A stretch of 51,066 nucleotides of DNA, from positions 1 through 51,066 of the forward strand of contig CAWUKT010000049.1 in the NCBI GenBank assembly GCA_963923035.1, read 5' to 3'. The translations under genes and the position numbers were made by a program. This stretch comes from CAWUKT01 sp963923035 (GTDB taxonomy: Bacteria > Bacteroidota > Bacteroidia > J057 > JADKCL01). The notes beneath the pieces are model-generated. The model saw nothing but the letters and a program-made list of their open reading frames with translations, made no database searches and was not told where the DNA came from. Below are positions 24,051-31,868 of the stretch, one piece after another; the first letter of the stretch is position 1; the number at the start of each line of letters is the position of its first letter.

Positions 24051-24055
24051 GGAGG
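24049..24055 (+). promoter_or_regulatory. Strong Shine-Dalgarno sequence before the TTG start of gldFG
   Basis: AAGGAGG overlaps the gldA stop codon and stands 4 nt before the TTG start at 24060. Shine-Dalgarno sites are otherwise scarce in this window, as expected for Bacteroidota. It supports the TTG as the real start. Confidence 0.65.
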
Positions 24056-24059
24056 ACCG

Positions 24060-26561
24060 TTGCAAAACATCATTACCATATTTCGGAAGGAACTGGTTGG
24101 ATTTTTCAACTCGCTGGTGGGCTATATTGCTTTGGGAGCCTTTCTGGTTCTGACCGGTCTCTTCTTCTGGATTTTCAACAACGGCGTCCTCTATTCGGGC
24201 CTGGCCAATATGGACATGCTCTTTGGCTCGGCGCCCTATTTGTTCCTGTTCCTCATCCCCGCGATTACCATGGGGGCCTTCTCTGAGGAATTCCGGGCAG
24301 GCACCTTTGAGTCCCTGATGACAAAACCGGTCACTCCCTGGCAAGTCATTCTGGGAAAATACCTCGCGGCCGCCACGGTGGTGCTCATTTCCCTGATTCC
24401 CACCCTCATCTACTACTGGAGCATCTACTATCTGTCGGAAGATCCCTCTGCCTTGCAGCAGGATGTCCCCGCAGCGGATACGCTACGCCAAGTCAACCGG
24501 AGTTACCAGGGACGACTGGACCACGGCCCGATCATTGGCGCTTATATTGGCCTCTACGCACTCGGATTGGTGTTTGTGGCGGTCGGCATGCTGACTTCCG
24601 CCCTGACCAAGAACCAGGTCGTGGCCTTCATCATCGGCTGCGTGGTGAGCTTTTTCCTCTACGATGGCTTCACCTTCATCTCCGAGCTGGAAATATTTGC
24701 AGACATCGCCACTACGGTCGCCCGCATCGGGGTGATTTCCCATTTTGATTCGATCAGTCGGGGCCTCCTTGACACCCGGGACATCTTCTATTTCCTCAGC
24801 GTCATCGTGGTCATGCTGGCCGGCACCCGACTGGCATTGGCTTTTCGGGGAACTGGCGCCAGCCTCAAACGGCGGGGCAAAGTCTTTTTTCTCTCGCCCA
24901 TTGTCCTGATCATCGCCATTGTGCTGTTCGGGAACGTCATCTTCGGGCTGTTCTACGCCCGCGTGGACCTGACGGATGATCAACGGCATACGATTTCGGA
25001 GGTGACCCAGGAAATCCTCGAAGAATTGCAGCACCCCATTTTCGTGACGGTTTATTTTGCGGGCGATCTGCCGCCTTATTATGCGACGTACACGGAAGGC
25101 ATGGAGAACTTCCTGTCGGAAATGTCGATTGCGGGGGGCCGGAACTTCGATTATCAATTCGTGGATCCGAGTGGCGACGAGGAAATGTACAAACGCTTTG
25201 CGGGCCAGGGTTTCCCTCCGGTCCAATTGTCGGTCGAAACTTCCTTTACCTCCACGGAGCAGCTCCTGGTCTTGCCCTACGTCGAAATCACCTACCAGCA
25301 AAAGACTTCCCGGATGAACCTCATCAAGAATGCCTACCGCTTCTATGAGAATGGTTCGGTGGAAATTTTTGTGGATGAAGCTCTGCGCCGGTTTGAATAC
25401 CTGATAGTGGGGGAGATTTACAACAAAACCCGGGAGAAATTCAAAACGATCGGGTTGCTGAAGGGGCACGGAGAATATACCAAAGAAGACCTCGGAGATT
25501 TGTTGCAGGATACGGACCGCTACTACAATTATGTGGAGGTGGATTTGCGGCAGGGAAAAGAAATTGGGCCGGGCAATCTGGACCTTTTATTGGTGATGCA
25601 ACCGGAAACGGCTTTGTCGGAGCGGGAGAAATACGAGATCGACCAGTACCTCATGCGGGGCGGTCGGGTCATTTTCCTCGTCAACTTCTACAAACCCGAC
25701 TTCACTACGGGTGAGCAGGTTTCGGCCTTTACCTTCACCCGCAACAACAACCTCGACGACCTGTTCATGAAACACGGGGTGAAGTTGCAGTACAACCTCC
25801 TGAACGACAAGAACTCCGGCAACCTCGCCCTGGGCTCGTATACGGCCGCCCTCGGCTCGGAGAATGTGCAGGTCCCCTGGCCATTTTACCCGCGCATCAA
25901 CGACCTGTCGGCCCACTCCACGACCCGCTACCTCGGCCAATTGCTCCTCCGCTACTGCTCGTCGATCGATACCTTTTATACGGACGGCGTCGACTATACG
26001 GTCCTGATGCGGACCTCCACCCCGACCCGGATTCGGGAAAACAGCCCGCTCATCGACCTGAACAGCGAATTGGCGGCCATCAAGGCCCGCCAGGACCTCA
26101 ATTTTTACCGGGAACCCGGTCAAATCACCGGCCTCCTGGTCGAAGGGCAGCTCCGTTCGCTGTTCGAGAACCGGCCCATCCCGACCGACAGCATGGCCCC
26201 GGCCGCGCCCCAAAATGCCCGTCTCAATACGGTCATCTCTGGCGCCCAACCCAAATACGCCCTGATTTCCGACGGGGAATTTGCGAAGGCAATTCCCCAG
26301 CGAGACGGCCAGCGGTACTTGCCGCTGGAAAATAAAACGTTGATGATCAACCTGTTTGATTATCTGACGGACCAAGACATTTTGACCCGGCTTCGTCCCC
26401 GCAATTATATCGTGCGGCGTCTGGACAAGGACAAAACGGAGGCCAATCGCCTCTGGGTCCAGATCCTGAACTTCGGACTGCCCCTGGGCCTGATCATCTC
26501 CTTCGGCATTGGGCGGGTGATCATGCGCCGGTGGGTGAATGCCCGCAGGGTCCGCACCTGA
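24060..26561 (+). CDS. gldFG: Fused GldF-GldG: ABC-2 permease joined to auxiliary component of the gliding ABC transporter
   Basis: 833 residues. The N-terminal 240 are an ABC-2-type permease like GldF (IFRKELVGFFNSLVGYIALG, then six membrane segments and FRAGTFESLMTKPVT). Past a membrane segment near 285, the rest is GldG: DLTDDQRHTISEVTQEILEE, the extracytoplasmic GIFT-like domain, and a C-terminal anchor (FGLPLGLIISFGIGRVIMR). In Flavobacterium these are two proteins; here they are one, without a frameshift. The start is TTG with a strong Shine-Dalgarno. Together with GldA it should form a transporter tied to gliding and surface assembly. Confidence 0.88.
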   Translation: MQNIITIFRKELVGFFNSLVGYIALGAFLVLTGLFFWIFNNGVLYSGLANMDMLFGSAPYLFLFLIPAITMGAFSEEFRAGTFESLMTKPVTPWQVILGKYLAAATVVLISLIPTLIYYWSIYYLSEDPSALQQDVPAADTLRQVNRSYQGRLDHGPIIGAYIGLYALGLVFVAVGMLTSALTKNQVVAFIIGCVVSFFLYDGFTFISELEIFADIATTVARIGVISHFDSISRGLLDTRDIFYFLSVIVVMLAGTRLALAFRGTGASLKRRGKVFFLSPIVLIIAIVLFGNVIFGLFYARVDLTDDQRHTISEVTQEILEELQHPIFVTVYFAGDLPPYYATYTEGMENFLSEMSIAGGRNFDYQFVDPSGDEEMYKRFAGQGFPPVQLSVETSFTSTEQLLVLPYVEITYQQKTSRMNLIKNAYRFYENGSVEIFVDEALRRFEYLIVGEIYNKTREKFKTIGLLKGHGEYTKEDLGDLLQDTDRYYNYVEVDLRQGKEIGPGNLDLLLVMQPETALSEREKYEIDQYLMRGGRVIFLVNFYKPDFTTGEQVSAFTFTRNNNLDDLFMKHGVKLQYNLLNDKNSGNLALGSYTAALGSENVQVPWPFYPRINDLSAHSTTRYLGQLLLRYCSSIDTFYTDGVDYTVLMRTSTPTRIRENSPLIDLNSELAAIKARQDLNFYREPGQITGLLVEGQLRSLFENRPIPTDSMAPAAPQNARLNTVISGAQPKYALISDGEFAKAIPQRDGQRYLPLENKTLMINLFDYLTDQDILTRLRPRNYIVRRLDKDKTEANRLWVQILNFGLPLGLIISFGIGRVIMRRWVNARRVRT

Positions 26562-26621
26562 ACCAGCATTGTTTTGGGAGCCATTCGATTCCCTGGCTCC
26601 CCCCACCGATGAATTATCGCC

Positions 26622-27572
26622 ATGAAACGCACAACGACAATCCTTGTATTCATCCTTTTTCTGATGGTGACGGGCTATTTCATTTACGTCCAAACCCGCC
26701 CGGTCGCCGACAATATTTTTCACGTTGAGGAGACCTCTCAAATCGCTCGCATCGAATTGACCAAGGTGATCAAGGGGGAGGCTTCCAAAGAACTGTCCCT
26801 CACCAAGCAGGAGCAGGATTGGCTGGTCAACGAGGAATTTACTGTGGTTCCGGACAAGATCGAAGCCTTTCTGAATACGTTGGGCGGCATTCGGGTGCGG
26901 GAAAATATCGAGAACGAAGGCCAGGAAACGGCGTTGGCGATCCTGAAGAAGAACCATACCTTGGTTCGGATCCTGGATGCTGACGAGGATGTACTCGTCG
27001 CGTATCTGTTGGGACCGACCGACAGCAAGCACAAGTCCAATATCATGATGGTCGAAGGCGGAAAACGGGCCTATTTGGTTTCGAAGCCGGGCCTGGATGG
27101 ATATGTCTCGGTCCAGTACCAAATGGATCCGCTGGAATGGCGGGAAAAATTGCTGTGGAACCTGAATGGCAGCGATTTGGCGCGGATTGAGGCGGATTAC
27201 CTCAGCGTGCCGGAGGAAAGTTACCGCCTGGAGCGGGAATCCGACGGGGTTTGGCGGCTGGGTGCGGCGATGGCCGACGGCCGGCGGGTCGAAGACTACC
27301 TGCGGCTCTTTACGGGCAAGGTGTATGCGGAGACCTTCGCGGACATGAACTTCCCGGGCCTCCGGGATTCGTTGTCCCGGCGCACGCCGGACATCAGCTT
27401 TGGGTATGGCACCCAGGCGAACCAGTCGGGCACCCTCCATTTGTTTCTCCGGCCCGAAAACCAGAACAACTATTTTGGCTATTTGGAAGGAAAGCCGGAA
27501 GCCTATACGGTCCAGCACTTTGTGATCGACAAATTTTTGAAGCGGCGCACCTATTTTGGTGCGGGTAGCTAG
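26622..27572 (+). CDS. DUF4340 domain protein, partner of the Gld ABC transporter
   Basis: 316 residues: an N-terminal membrane anchor (TTILVFILFLMVTGYFIYVQ) and a beta-rich periplasmic domain. IARIELTKVIKGEASKELSL followed by QDWLVNEEFTVVPDKIEAFL is the DUF4340 opening, and LYL/SVQYQMDPLEWREKLL comes later. DUF4340 genes commonly follow gldG-type ABC transporters, and here the gene starts 60 nt after gldFG on the same strand. It is probably an extracytoplasmic accessory subunit. The 3' end overlaps the convergent immunity-like gene by 4 nt. Confidence 0.85.
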   Translation: MKRTTTILVFILFLMVTGYFIYVQTRPVADNIFHVEETSQIARIELTKVIKGEASKELSLTKQEQDWLVNEEFTVVPDKIEAFLNTLGGIRVRENIENEGQETALAILKKNHTLVRILDADEDVLVAYLLGPTDSKHKSNIMMVEGGKRAYLVSKPGLDGYVSVQYQMDPLEWREKLLWNLNGSDLARIEADYLSVPEESYRLERESDGVWRLGAAMADGRRVEDYLRLFTGKVYAETFADMNFPGLRDSLSRRTPDISFGYGTQANQSGTLHLFLRPENQNNYFGYLEGKPEAYTVQHFVIDKFLKRRTYFGAGS

Positions 27573-27994
27573 CCTTCGAGGGTGGCGTAGTCGTAGGTTT
27601 GGTCGGGGTGAACCCGGACCACCACCTGATGGCCCCAAAATATTGCTCCGGCATGGTAGACGAGCTCCATGGAGTTATCGGCGTGGAGGAAAACTTCTTC
27701 GAGGCGAATTCCTCGCTGAAAACCTACGGTGTCCATTGGACCTTCTCCAGCGTTCAACCAGCTCTCATTTTTAGTCTCCAGCAATTCATCGGTTACATAA
27801 ACGAGTGTACGGCTCAGCGAGTTCACCATCCATCTCATCCTATCGTAAATCCGGGACTGAAGGCTTTCCCTGTCTTCTCCTTCACTGGCGATGAAAGTCG
27901 TTAAAACCGGTTGATTGTTCAGTTGGAAACTCCCACTGTATACCTCTGTCGAAGGTTCCTTTTGAAATAAATCCAGGTTGAATAGCCGTTCCAA
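27569..27994 (-). CDS. DUF2262-like immunity protein of toxin module 1
   Basis: 141 residues starting from TTG at 27994 (an in-frame stop lies just upstream). The second half has the DUF2262 layout as I recall it: VTDELLETKNESWL, a helix, FQRGIRLEEVFLHADNSMEL and then IFWGHQVVV and the terminal ATLEG. The same blocks occur in the paralogue at 29392-29817. It sits 14 nt after a nuclease-toxin gene, where an immunity gene is expected; DUF2262-like proteins are known as immunity candidates in polymorphic-toxin loci. No signal peptide, so it would act in the cytoplasm against the nuclease. The immunity role is inferred. Confidence 0.75.
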   Translation of the reverse strand: MERLFNLDLFQKEPSTEVYSGSFQLNNQPVLTTFIASEGEDRESLQSRIYDRMRWMVNSLSRTLVYVTDELLETKNESWLNAGEGPMDTVGFQRGIRLEEVFLHADNSMELVYHAGAIFWGHQVVVRVHPDQTYDYATLEG

Positions 27995-28008
27995 TGATTT
28001 TTATCTGG

Positions 28009-29316
28009 TTACTTCCATAAAAATACACCGCCATTGTGGCCGTGCTTGGCGTGGACGGTCATGTCCACCAATACCATTTCATATTCCGCGCTCAAGTGGT
28101 GCCAAGTCCACGTACCACCACGGCCGTTTCCGGGCAGCAAGCGATCTCCGATGGCAAAGTGCTGGGAACGAGACGCTTTAGCGATTTCAACTTTTTTGCC
28201 ACTCGACATGATTCCCCACCGATGTTGCTTGCTTCCCTGATTGAGATTTACCTTACTTCCCGGCTTCTGAGGGTTTTGCCACGCCCCGTACTTTCCAAAT
28301 GGAGTGGTGAAATCAATGTTTCCATTTCCATCCCTCATATAGCTCACATTCAGGTAAGTGAAATTATTTTTACCAGTGTATTGAGCCTGGGTTGAAATGG
28401 TATTGGGGGTTCTTTTGAGCTGTACTGCATTTGCATCGGGAGCTTGCTTGTACATGCTAGCTCCGGTCGCCTGTTGTTCGTAGGCTCCGGAGAAAATACT
28501 CCGAAAGAGCTGCCTGGTGATAGGCCGGTTCATACCGTACCAGATGTTAAATCTACGTTCAAAAATTTCCCCAGGAGGACACAGTCGTTGTTTTTCAACA
28601 ATCCAACTGGACATGATCGCCTTTAAGGTCACTGGGTCTATCTGATCGGGATGTATCTCCGTAGCCGGATCAATGTAATGCTCTGGAGCATTTGCTCCAG
28701 AATCACCGTGGTCAGACATATCCGGATCACCCGTCACATTGACCAGTGAGGCTTCAATATCGTCTTGGGGAACAAAAGGCTTAATGGCGCGCTCCTCCAC
28801 TTCTTGAATGACCTGCAAAGTTGTAAACAAACTGTCAGAATCGGCCAAAGCCTGATTAATTGTTTGATGCGCAATCAAAATTGGTTCGGGGAACTCCTGA
28901 GCCCGTACATGAAGAGTGTTGATTTGAGCGGCTTGAGATCCTAAACCTTCATGAATGGCCAGCTGGATTAAGGCTGCCAGGGGATCATTCTGAAATAAAA
29001 ACTTCAATTCTTCGGGCCAGAGGTCTGAGCCGGCCCACATCATCTGCACAGGCTGGCTGCCCGGCGCTACCTGGCGCTGGACGGGGGCCTGATTGACATT
29101 GGCTTGGAGGGATTTGAGTTGGGAGACGCGGGGGCTGCTGTTCGCGCCCGCCTGCATGGCCTTGAGCTGTTGCAGGGGACCACTTGTATTGGCAGCCGAC
29201 TGGGTCTCGCTGGGGGCTCCCGGGTTTCCGGGATCAAAACCACTGACCGCCAACCCGGGGCTGCTTTGGTGCTGAACCGTTTTGTCTTCCGATTCAAATT
29301 GCTGAGGACGTTCCAT
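28009..29316 (-). CDS. Putative eCIS-type effector with WHH nuclease domain (toxin module 1)
   Basis: 435 residues in three parts. Residues 1-95 are a disordered leader with repeated motifs (LQQLKAMQAGANSSPRVSQL; NQAPVQRQ; PVQM) like those at the N-terminus of cargo proteins of extracellular contractile injection systems. Residues 96-270 form a variable middle (acidic around 190-230). Residues 290-435 are a toxin domain ending WTWHHLSAEYEMVL, then VHAKHGHNGG, the WHH variant of the HNH/Endonuclease VII fold (WHH at 405-407; His 422, 425 and 427). Predicted to cut DNA in a target cell. No HExxH-type DUF4157 domain is seen. The immunity-like gene follows 14 nt downstream. Related throughout to the protein at 29827-31200. 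Confidence 0.8.
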   Translation of the reverse strand: MERPQQFESEDKTVQHQSSPGLAVSGFDPGNPGAPSETQSAANTSGPLQQLKAMQAGANSSPRVSQLKSLQANVNQAPVQRQVAPGSQPVQMMWAGSDLWPEELKFLFQNDPLAALIQLAIHEGLGSQAAQINTLHVRAQEFPEPILIAHQTINQALADSDSLFTTLQVIQEVEERAIKPFVPQDDIEASLVNVTGDPDMSDHGDSGANAPEHYIDPATEIHPDQIDPVTLKAIMSSWIVEKQRLCPPGEIFERRFNIWYGMNRPITRQLFRSIFSGAYEQQATGASMYKQAPDANAVQLKRTPNTISTQAQYTGKNNFTYLNVSYMRDGNGNIDFTTPFGKYGAWQNPQKPGSKVNLNQGSKQHRWGIMSSGKKVEIAKASRSQHFAIGDRLLPGNGRGGTWTWHHLSAEYEMVLVDMTVHAKHGHNGGVFLWK

Positions 29317-29391
29317 ACCTTAAACCTTTCCGTTAAGATATGACTTTTTCAGATCAAAACTGATAATTGACCGACGAAAAGAAGTTGTTGA

Positions 29392-29817
29392 CTATCCTTC
29401 CAGCGTGGCGTAGAAAAAGGTATAGTCGGGGTTGATTCCGACGACCACCCAATGGCCCCAAAATATCGGGCCCGCGGTATAGGCCAATTCCATGGACTTG
29501 TCCGCCGCCAACCTGACGTGGGTCAAGCGCAGTCCACTCCGCAATTGCATGCCATTCATCGGCGCCTCTCCTTCTTGCAACCAGCTCTCATTCTTAATTT
29601 CGAGCAATTCTTCGGTGATATAGATCGAAACGGCGGAGAAATTATTCGTCAACCATCCCATCTGTTCGTATACCCGCGCCTGCAATGTTTCTTCGGTTTC
29701 CCCTTCCCCCCCTTCCACATCGATGCGGACCGTCCGTTCATCCAGCAACACTTTTCCCTGGTAGCGGAGGGCAAATGGATCCTTTTCGAAATCATTGAGG
29801 TTGAAAAACTCTTCCAT
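29392..29817 (-). CDS. DUF2262-like immunity protein of toxin module 2
   Basis: 141 residues, same length as its paralogue at 27569-27994 and clearly related (MEEFFNLNDFEKDPFALRYQ; EELLEIKNESWLQEGEAPMN; IFWGHWVVVGINPDYTFFYA). The DUF2262-like core is the second half. Starts at ATG 29817, 9 nt after the module 2 nuclease gene. The sequence differs from its paralogue mainly in the N-terminal half, which could give each immunity protein specificity for its own toxin. That is untested inference; no signal peptide is present. Confidence 0.75.
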   Translation of the reverse strand: MEEFFNLNDFEKDPFALRYQGKVLLDERTVRIDVEGGEGETEETLQARVYEQMGWLTNNFSAVSIYITEELLEIKNESWLQEGEAPMNGMQLRSGLRLTHVRLAADKSMELAYTAGPIFWGHWVVVGINPDYTFFYATLEG

Positions 29818-29826
29818 ATAGATTTT

Positions 29827-31200
29827 TTATTTCCAGATATAAACGCCCCCGTTGTGCCCATGCTTGGCGTGGACGGTCATGTCCACAAGGATCATGTGGT
29901 ACTCGGAGCTGAGGTGGTGCCAGGTGAATTTGCCCTTCCGACTATTGGGATAGAGGCGGTCCCCAATGGAAAAATGCTGGGAACGACTGGCCTTGGGAAT
30001 TTCTACTTTTTTCCCGCTTTTCATAATCCCCCACCGCTTTTTCTTACTGCCCGTATTCAATTGGACCGTGCTGCCGGTCACTTCGGGATTTTTCCAGGCC
30101 GTATACGTCCCGTAGGGGTTCGCGAAGTCGATGTTGCCGACTCCGTCCCGCATGTAGGAGACATTCTTATAGGTGAATCCGTTTTTCCCCTTGTAGCTGA
30201 CCTGACTGCTAATGGTATTGGGGGTGCGGGCCAACTGGACGGGGTTGGCGTCGTTGGCGGACTGGTGTTGGAAGGTGGAGGAGGAATAAAATCCGGTAAA
30301 TATTTTGTTGAATTCAGTCCGGGTAACGGAGCGCCCGAATTCGTACCAGGTTTTGAAGCGCTCGGAAAAATCTTTTTCAGTGCACAATTTCTTTTCTCCC
30401 ACCACCCAGATTTTCATGATCAATTCCAAGGTCGGCAAATCGATCTTCTCCGGATGGATATCGGTGACTGGATCGACCGTTAACTCCGGGGCATCACCCC
30501 TCTCCTCATGGCCATCGGTTTCAGACGGAATCTTCTCATCTTCATCATCGTCCTCTTTCCCATCCGATTCCAACACAAGAAGCTCGTCGATATCATCGAG
30601 GTCAGAATAGTCCAGTGCCTCTCCCGAATCAACCGTGATAAAGTCGCGGGAAATCTCCTCCTTCAGGCTCGTACAATCTTCCACTATCCGATCAAACATC
30701 CAACCCAAAGAATACAGGCCCCCACCGTGGAAACAGGTGCTCAAAAAGTCATTGACCCGCGCCATGTCCTTGGGTCGCCCCTTTAAAAACTTGACCATTT
30801 CGAGCAGCTTGCTCGCCTCCGTGCTGAGCCCTTTCTTCTCCAGCAATTCATGGTAGGCCCGCAGTGGATCCTGGGCTATCTTTTTCTGGAGCACTACATC
30901 GCTGTGGTCCACCCCAAACCATTTCATTTGTACCGGTTTCGCACCGGCAGCCGCCTGCCGCTGGACCGGCGGACGATTGACATTCCGCTGGAGGGTTTTC
31001 AGCTGGCTGACCCGGGGATTGCGGTTCGCGGCGGCCTGGATCGATTTCAATTGCTGGAGGCGGCCGGTATTGTTGGCAGCCGATTGGATGTCGGAGGGCT
31101 GGGAAGGATCCCCGGCGTCGAATCCGCTGACGGCGAGTCCCGCACTGCTTTTGTGCTGGACAGTTTTCTCTTCCTTGTCAATGTGGTGCTGATTTTCCAT
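29827..31200 (-). CDS. Putative eCIS-type effector with WHH nuclease domain (toxin module 2)
   Basis: 457 residues with the same three-part plan as module 1: leader of about 95 residues (LQQLKSIQAAANRNPRVSQL; NRPPVQRQ; PVQM), a middle that hardly resembles its counterpart and has an acidic run (DGKEDDDEDEKI), and a C-terminal domain (ARTPNTISSQVSYKGKNGFT to KFTWHHLSSEYHMIL and VHAKHGHNGG). WHH lies at 427-429 with His 444, 447 and 449, as in WHH-type HNH nucleases. Predicted DNase delivered by a contractile injection system or similar machine. No delivery genes lie within this window. It is the first gene of the four-gene minus-strand cluster. Confidence 0.8.
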   Translation of the reverse strand: MENQHHIDKEEKTVQHKSSAGLAVSGFDAGDPSQPSDIQSAANNTGRLQQLKSIQAAANRNPRVSQLKTLQRNVNRPPVQRQAAAGAKPVQMKWFGVDHSDVVLQKKIAQDPLRAYHELLEKKGLSTEASKLLEMVKFLKGRPKDMARVNDFLSTCFHGGGLYSLGWMFDRIVEDCTSLKEEISRDFITVDSGEALDYSDLDDIDELLVLESDGKEDDDEDEKIPSETDGHEERGDAPELTVDPVTDIHPEKIDLPTLELIMKIWVVGEKKLCTEKDFSERFKTWYEFGRSVTRTEFNKIFTGFYSSSTFQHQSANDANPVQLARTPNTISSQVSYKGKNGFTYKNVSYMRDGVGNIDFANPYGTYTAWKNPEVTGSTVQLNTGSKKKRWGIMKSGKKVEIPKASRSQHFSIGDRLYPNSRKGKFTWHHLSSEYHMILVDMTVHAKHGHNGGVYIWK

Positions 31201-31868
31201 GGGATGATGATTGGAGATTCAAACCATTATCGCATTATCCATTGAAAATCAAGCGGTAAAAGTAGTCAATGGGGGATGGGAGATAGTCAATGCAGATGAA
31301 AGCCGAGTAAATGTACGAATCAAGCGGCGGTCCGACCGATCCTATCTGGATGCCAAACCACCGCCCCTGATTCACCCATAAATTTTTGTGTATAAAAAAG
31401 TCGCGGCTCCCTCCCAGGAGCCGCAACGTACCAATCAACAGATTCTGTGCCCCATGCACCCTGGGCACGTAATGGAGATACTTAAATAGATAGATGGTCG
31501 ATGTGGTGGCCGTCGTGTAAGATCCAAATCACGGCCTTACCAGGTTAAAACAACATATAACTGAGATAATTCGTGTTTAAGAAGGCTTTGAAATATTTTT
31601 CTGGTTGAGCCTTTACAATATTCTATTGCATCACGGAAAAAGAACGTATATGCTTCCATGATGATATTCTGTATCTCTCGCTCCCGGGTTGAATCTAATA
31701 CTGAGAAAAAAGAACTGTTAAATATGGGACCGAAAGAAGTTTTGTCTTTTTATCAATGATTCGAAGATGTTGAAATCGGATGGAAAGAAAAATTTTCATA
31801 TCTTGAATAGTGAGAAGGAATCGGACCCTCTCGGTAGATAACCCCCTCATTCATAGCGTTATACAATT
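31201..31868. other. Gene-poor AT-rich region upstream of the toxin cluster and helical-repeat gene B
   Basis: About 670 nt without a convincing gene. It must hold the promoter of the minus-strand toxin cluster and that of the plus-strand gene starting at 31869. A minus-strand terminator at 31393-31424 lies in the middle with no obvious gene feeding into it. A frame of 77 residues (31235-31468) runs through that terminator and is rejected. Confidence 0.6.
31393..31424 (-). terminator. Minus-strand rho-independent terminator without an evident gene
   Basis: GCGGCTCC (31403-31410) pairs exactly with GGAGCCGC (31417-31424), loop CTCCCA; on the minus strand it is followed by GAC and a run of six T (plus-strand AAAAAA at 31394-31399). 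It would end transcripts coming from the right, where no minus-strand gene is seen before 33434. Confidence 0.7.

Noticed and set aside
25587..27638. 683-residue open frame on the minus strand
   Set aside because: It lies antisense to gldFG and the DUF4340 gene, which have clear domain matches; its composition (many His/Arg/Gln/Pro) is typical of an antisense shadow in a high-GC gene.
31235..31468. 77-residue minus-strand frame
   Set aside because: It would be translated through a strong terminator and looks non-coding.
31480..31560. Very short minus-strand peptide frame rich in His/Ile right of the orphan terminator
   Set aside because: It lacks an ATG and a ribosome-binding site; too short to support as a gene.
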